A DNA stretch of 43,325 nt from JBHELT01 sp046262935 (GTDB taxonomy: Bacteria > Actinomycetota > CADDZG01 > JAHWKV01): the NCBI GenBank assembly GCA_046262935.1, contig JBHELT010000099.1:1-43325 (forward strand), written 5' to 3'. The position numbers and the translations under genes were made by a program. Positions 39,854-43,325 of this stretch are shown here, in pieces. How positions within the stretch are numbered: position 1 is the stretch's first letter; each line of letters starts with the position of its first letter. The notes under the pieces were generated by a model. The model made no database searches, had not been told where the DNA came from, and worked only from the letters and a program-made list of their open reading frames with translations.

Positions 39854-40971
39854 TCGTCCTCGTCGCGGCCGCGGTGACCTTCGGTGCATCTTGTCTCAAG
39901 GGTGGGATCAAGGCCAGGTGGCCATGGTTGATCGCGATGGCCGGATGGGGATTGGCGGCTGTCCTCATCGGTAATGCTGTTCATCCCGTTTGGATGTTGC
40001 TGTTCATGACGGGCTCAGGTGCATCGGTTTATGCCTCGTCGAGGCGCGGGCTTGCGGCCCAGGTTGCGTACTGCTGGGTGGGATCGGACATCTGTTTGCT
40101 GCTCAGCCTGACCGCGCGAGTAGCCAGCGGCGATGGATGGTCCGTCCCTCATCAGGGTGAGTGGCATGTGCCTTTGCTCCTCGTCATCGCAGTAGCTCTG
40201 CGGTTCGCGAGCACGATCTTGCCTGGGCCTGATGACCATCGGTTCGAGAGCACCGCCGGCCTCGCATCGGTTGCATGGTGGCAAGGGGTTTTCTTGTTGA
40301 AGGTGTTTGGTTCGCTCCCAGCGCCTTCGTTGGTGCTTTCTGCTGCTGTGCTCGTGGGTGTTGCAGTAGCGCTTTCGCGAAGCGAGCGGCGCGTTGGCCC
40401 CGCGATCGGCGGCGCCCTGGCCCTGCTGCTAGCGGCTGCGGGGGCCCCATGGGGTTTAACCCTAGCCATCGGCCTTGCGGCCTTCGCGTTTACTTATGGA
40501 GAACGCGCTGCGAGTGCTTGGCTGCAGCTTGCGGCCCCCCTGGGGGCCGCAAGCTGGCTTAGCCTCGGACGTCTGCAGCCCTTCTTATTAGCGATCGGTC
40601 TGCCGGTGTTCTTCGCAGCGCTTGTTTGGGTCTTAACGGACGCCCGCGCGCCATCTCTGGGCGGCCGGGTCCTCGCAGCTGCATCCATTATCGCCTCGGT
40701 TGCCTATGGTCCGCATCCCTTGGTAACCATCGCCTGGTTGGCCCTGTCTGCGGCAGTTGCCTGGCTGATGTTGTCGCTTATGAGCGGCCAGCTGGATGTG
40801 CGCGTGATGAAACATATCCCGGCGACCCACGTCGCAGTCCCCGTTCAGGGTTCGTTGGTTTTGGCCCGGACCTCTGCCCCAAGTTTGGCTGGACTGGGTG
40901 CCTTGGCCGCGATCGCCCTGCTCTTAGTTGTTCGACTCACCGTCATCGGCATGGGGACCGGATTCGTTTGA
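39850..40971 (+). CDS. Polytopic membrane protein, unknown
   Basis: This 373-aa protein has about eleven hydrophobic segments rich in Ala/Leu/Gly. The start TTG at 39850 overlaps the preceding stop (TTGA). A longer frame upstream lies in the previous gene. Weak resemblance to proton-antiporter-like subunits (long amphipathic helices with buried Lys/His, for example VFLLKVF) is not enough for a call. With the preceding gene it forms a coupled pair. A perfect 15-bp hairpin lies inside it at 40525-40556. The next gene, ponA, begins 50 bp later. Confidence 0.68.
   Translation: MIVLVAAAVTFGASCLKGGIKARWPWLIAMAGWGLAAVLIGNAVHPVWMLLFMTGSGASVYASSRRGLAAQVAYCWVGSDICLLLSLTARVASGDGWSVPHQGEWHVPLLLVIAVALRFASTILPGPDDHRFESTAGLASVAWWQGVFLLKVFGSLPAPSLVLSAAVLVGVAVALSRSERRVGPAIGGALALLLAAAGAPWGLTLAIGLAAFAFTYGERAASAWLQLAAPLGAASWLSLGRLQPFLLAIGLPVFFAALVWVLTDARAPSLGGRVLAAASIIASVAYGPHPLVTIAWLALSAAVAWLMLSLMSGQLDVRVMKHIPATHVAVPVQGSLVLARTSAPSLAGLGALAAIALLLVVRLTVIGMGTGFV
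40525..40556. repeat. 15-bp perfect hairpin inside a membrane-protein gene
   Basis: Arm CAGCTTGCGGCCCCC (40525-40539) is exactly complementary to 40542-40556, separated by two bases. It encodes the QLAAPLGAAS segment. It is the strongest inverted repeat I found in the window and contains both GGGGGCC and its complement. Confidence 0.95.
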
Positions 40972-41020
40972 TATCCAGTCGCAACGCTTGAAGGTGACGA
41001 TCCGGTGGTAGAACCTTTGC

Positions 41021-43207
41021 GTGGCTAAACGTTCCCGGCGCAAAACACCGATGCAGCGAGCGGTCGCACTGGCGAAACGCCGCTGGTGGATCATCGCGGC
41101 CGCGCTCGTCGCGGGAACGATCCTGGTCGTTATCGTTTCTTTCTTAGCCAAGATCCCCTTGCCCGACGCGGCACCAGGGTCGCAGTCGTCCAAGATCGTG
41201 GCGTTCGATGGTCAAGTCGTTGGGACCCTTCACGGCGACGAGAACAGGACCATCGTTCCGCTCGACAAGATCTCAATGAATCTTCAGAACGCGGTCATCT
41301 CTACCGAGGACCGCGACTTCTATAAGCACCCAGGCATCAGTTTGAAAGGGATCATCAGAGCGGCCTTCAGTAACGTTAAGGGCGGTGGGCCAGAACAGGG
41401 CGGTTCAACCCTGACTCAGCAATACGTTCGCAATGCCTTCATCCAAGTTGGCCGACAACGGACCATCGTGCGCAAACTCAAGGAGGCGGTGGTGGCGCTC
41501 AAGATCGAGCGCAAGTTCTCTAAGAAAAAGATCCTGGAGTTCTATCTCAACACCGTTTACTTCGGACGCGGTGCGTATGGTGCCGAGGCAGCAGCGCGAA
41601 CCTACTTCTCCAAGCCCGCAGCGGACCTAACGGTGAGCGAAGCCGCCTATATGGCAGGGATAATCCGGGCTCCGCAGACCTATCAGCCCGACCGCAATCC
41701 GCAGGGGGCGAAGAGGATCCGCGACGAAGTGCTGGGCGACATGGTTGCGGCGGGAAGACTCAAGCACGAAGTTCAAGTCTCGGAGTCGGGTACTGAGCTG
41801 GCGTTCAAGAATCTAGCCAAAGTCGTTGGACAAGATTCCCCGCGTGCCGGTTATTTCATCGAGTACGTTCGACGTTTGTTGCTGGGAAAGCGGTTCCATA
41901 TCCCCGAGAAGGAACTCTTTGGCGGTGGCCTCGAGATACACACGACCCTTGACCTAAAGATGCAAGATGCAGCGGAAGCAGCCGTGAAGAAGGTTCTGAA
42001 CAAACCCAACGATCCAGAGGCAGCGCTTGTTGCGATGAGCCCTTCTGGTGAAGTGCGCGCGATGGTAGGGGGCCGCAACGTCGATGACCCAAAGGCTGCG
42101 CGCGGTTTCAACTATGCGGCTGCAGCTCCCGGCCAGAACAACGGCGGTAGGTTTCCTGGTTCGGCATTCAAACCGATAACCCTTGCGGCGTGGGTTGATC
42201 AGGACCTGTCGGTCAACTCGACCCTCTCCGGGCCTCCGGAACTGAAGATCGATTCCAAGCAGTGCCGCAATCAAGACGGCACCCCATGGGACGTATCGAA
42301 TTTCGATAACGAATCGTTCTCGCAGTTGAATGTGATCGATGCGACAGTGCATTCGGTGAACACGATCTACGCGCAGATGATGGACAAGATCGGTCCGCGC
42401 GCTTTCGTTTCGGAAGCGCAGAAGTTGGGACTGGATATCCCACGCTCAGCCTTCGGTTGCGCGTTGACCTTGGGAACGGCGCCAGTGACTCCCCTGGAAC
42501 TGGCAAGGGCATATTCGGTGTTCGCAGCAAGAGGCAGGTTGCCCGAGACCGTGGTGATAACCAAGATCGTGACGCCAGACGGCAAGGTGATTTCAGAAAC
42601 CAAGCCAAAGTCAACGGACTCGATACCGCCGAACACGGCCGACACCGTCAACTTGGCACTTCAGCAGAACATCAACAGAGGAACAGGGACCGGTGCCAAG
42701 TTGAACAGGCCAGCGGCTGGCAAGACCGGCACCAATCAGAATCACATCGATGCATGGTTCGCCGGTTACACACCAGACCTAGTGGGCGTAGTTTGGATGG
42801 GGTTCCCCCCCGAAGGAAATCCTCCGAAGATCCAGGAGATGACTAACGTGCACGGGATCCGAGTTACCGGTGGGACGTTTCCTGCAACGATATGGAAAGA
42901 GTTCATGCAGGTTGCGTTGAAAGGCATCAAGGCCTCGAACTTCACTGCCCCCACGATCGGGGGCCAGGTGCTTTCGCCGTCGCCGGTGCCTTGCGGTTCC
43001 CCAACGCCCGGTTCCACCAAAACAGTTTCAGTAACCCCATGCCCATCGCCATCACCCAGTCCGTCGCCGTCTCCGGCGCCGTCGGTTGGGGTGAGCACAC
43101 CGCCAAAGCATCCGCCACCGTCACCTTCGCCCTCGCCTTTGTGCCCCAGTCCCACGGCCGCGAGCCCCGTTCCCACACCGAAGCCAAGCCCAAGCCCTTC
43201 TTGTTGA
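41021..43207 (+). CDS. ponA: Bifunctional penicillin-binding protein (class A, PonA)
   Basis: This 728-aa enzyme polymerises and cross-links cell wall. A membrane anchor lies at about 22-42. The GT51 glycosyltransferase domain (about 60-240) has catalytic Glu96 in STEDRDFYKHPG and GGSTLTQQ. The transpeptidase domain has the active-site Ser381-x-x-Lys384 (PGSAFKP), SVN (445-447) and KTG (568-570), so both activities look intact. A Pro/Ser-rich tail (about 655-728) ends in Cys, like the disordered tails of mycobacterial PonA1. The start is GTG at 41021. Its stop overlaps a TTG start of the next gene. Confidence 0.97.
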   Translation: MAKRSRRKTPMQRAVALAKRRWWIIAAALVAGTILVVIVSFLAKIPLPDAAPGSQSSKIVAFDGQVVGTLHGDENRTIVPLDKISMNLQNAVISTEDRDFYKHPGISLKGIIRAAFSNVKGGGPEQGGSTLTQQYVRNAFIQVGRQRTIVRKLKEAVVALKIERKFSKKKILEFYLNTVYFGRGAYGAEAAARTYFSKPAADLTVSEAAYMAGIIRAPQTYQPDRNPQGAKRIRDEVLGDMVAAGRLKHEVQVSESGTELAFKNLAKVVGQDSPRAGYFIEYVRRLLLGKRFHIPEKELFGGGLEIHTTLDLKMQDAAEAAVKKVLNKPNDPEAALVAMSPSGEVRAMVGGRNVDDPKAARGFNYAAAAPGQNNGGRFPGSAFKPITLAAWVDQDLSVNSTLSGPPELKIDSKQCRNQDGTPWDVSNFDNESFSQLNVIDATVHSVNTIYAQMMDKIGPRAFVSEAQKLGLDIPRSAFGCALTLGTAPVTPLELARAYSVFAARGRLPETVVITKIVTPDGKVISETKPKSTDSIPPNTADTVNLALQQNINRGTGTGAKLNRPAAGKTGTNQNHIDAWFAGYTPDLVGVVWMGFPPEGNPPKIQEMTNVHGIRVTGGTFPATIWKEFMQVALKGIKASNFTAPTIGGQVLSPSPVPCGSPTPGSTKTVSVTPCPSPSPSPSPSPAPSVGVSTPPKHPPPSPSPSPLCPSPTAASPVPTPKPSPSPSC

Positions 43208-43325
43208 AGAAAACGCCTCACGCGCCCCTGTGGCTCGCGATCGGCGCGACGTTAGTAGGGCTCATCTTGTCGCTTGCCATCAAAGAGCAATGCGTCGTCT
43301 ATCCGTGGGCCAACAACCATCAGTA
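43204..43325 (+). CDS. Start of a GT87/DUF2029-type glycosyltransferase (cut by window edge)
   Basis: A TTG at 43204 overlaps the ponA stop (TTGA). The first 40 codons give a basic start, one hydrophobic helix (LWLAIGATLVGLILSLAI) and then CVVYPWANNHQ, the typical first loop of DUF2029/GT87 polyprenyl-dependent mannosyltransferases. In mycobacteria such a gene (Rv0051) follows ponA1. The frame is open to the end of the window, so only the N-terminus is visible. Confidence 0.7.
   Translation, partial: MKKTPHAPLWLAIGATLVGLILSLAIKEQCVVYPWANNHQ

Noticed and set aside
43040..43200. Simple-sequence array at the end of ponA
   Set aside because: The C-rich repeats encode the Pro/Ser tail typical of actinobacterial class A penicillin-binding proteins; no independent repeat element is needed.
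1..43325. CRISPR array, phage, transposon or known defence system
   Set aside because: No regularly spaced repeats, transposase, integrase, nuclease or toxin-antitoxin motifs were seen; the gene order is that of a conserved chromosomal core.

Overview
The window is a replication-origin region of an actinobacterium (phylum Actinomycetota), probably a deep or uncultivated lineage rather than a classical mycobacterium or streptomycete. The evidence is gene order. Minus-strand dnaA, dnaN, recF, dciA (DUF721), gyrB, gyrA, a DUF3566 gene and tRNA-Ile lie left of the origin. Plus-strand rpmH, rnpA, yidD, yidC, jag, rsmG, parA and parB lie right of it. The right arm then follows the mycobacterial order: cwlM, trxA, trxB, an ECF sigma/anti-sigma pair, murJ (mviN), a DUF6049 gene, a Nudix gene and pcnA, and later ino1, padR, a DUF5318 gene, ponA and a GT87-type gene. 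Inositol-phosphate synthase, a LAxTG-type sorting signal and many GTG/TTG starts fit the phylum. An archease gene beside gyrA and a pilT-type gene point away from the best-known genera. I saw no rRNA, insertion sequence, prophage or CRISPR array.

Origin (about 9.2-11.3 kb). Gene direction switches between dnaA and rpmH. The 535-bp dnaA-rpmH gap holds four good DnaA boxes. The 236-bp dnaN-dnaA gap holds an AT-rich stretch running into a row of TAG/TAA triplets that looks like a DnaA-trio unwinding element, plus weaker boxes. The origin therefore looks two-part. A perfect parS site lies inside the first codons of rsmG, just before parAB. A possible 70-codon ORF with a very strong ribosome-binding site overlaps the dnaA start codon.

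11.3-22.9 kb. The rpmH-to-parB run serves ribosome assembly, RNase P, membrane insertion and chromosome segregation. It ends with a translationally coupled 57-aa membrane protein. Convergent to it lie trxB, an M23 peptidase, trxA and a CwlM-like amidase. Next come a B-box zinc-finger membrane protein, an anti-sigma/ECF sigma pair, and a divergent membrane protein of unknown function.

22.9-35.8 kb. A tightly overlapping minus-strand operon encodes Nudix, TauE-like permease, DUF6049 protein, MurJ, a small one-helix protein, and a Ser/Thr kinase with an external discoidin-like domain. This looks like an unfused version of mycobacterial MviN, with an apparently active kinase. On the plus strand lie an HDAC-family deacetylase, a pilT-type gene broken by an internal deletion, pcnA with a methyltransferase, and a two-gene ABC exporter.

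35.8-43.3 kb. padR, ino1 and a cyclophilin gene form one unit with a dyad-rich operator. A cell-wall-anchored cupredoxin-like protein is divergent from a DUF5318 gene followed by two unknown polytopic proteins. The window ends with the bifunctional penicillin-binding protein PonA and the first 40 codons of a GT87/DUF2029-type glycosyltransferase.

Beyond genes, several coding sequences contain unexpectedly long, near-perfect inverted repeats (in gyrA, jag, cwlM and a membrane-protein gene) and one terminator-like hairpin (in pcnA). The word GGGGGCC also looks over-represented.
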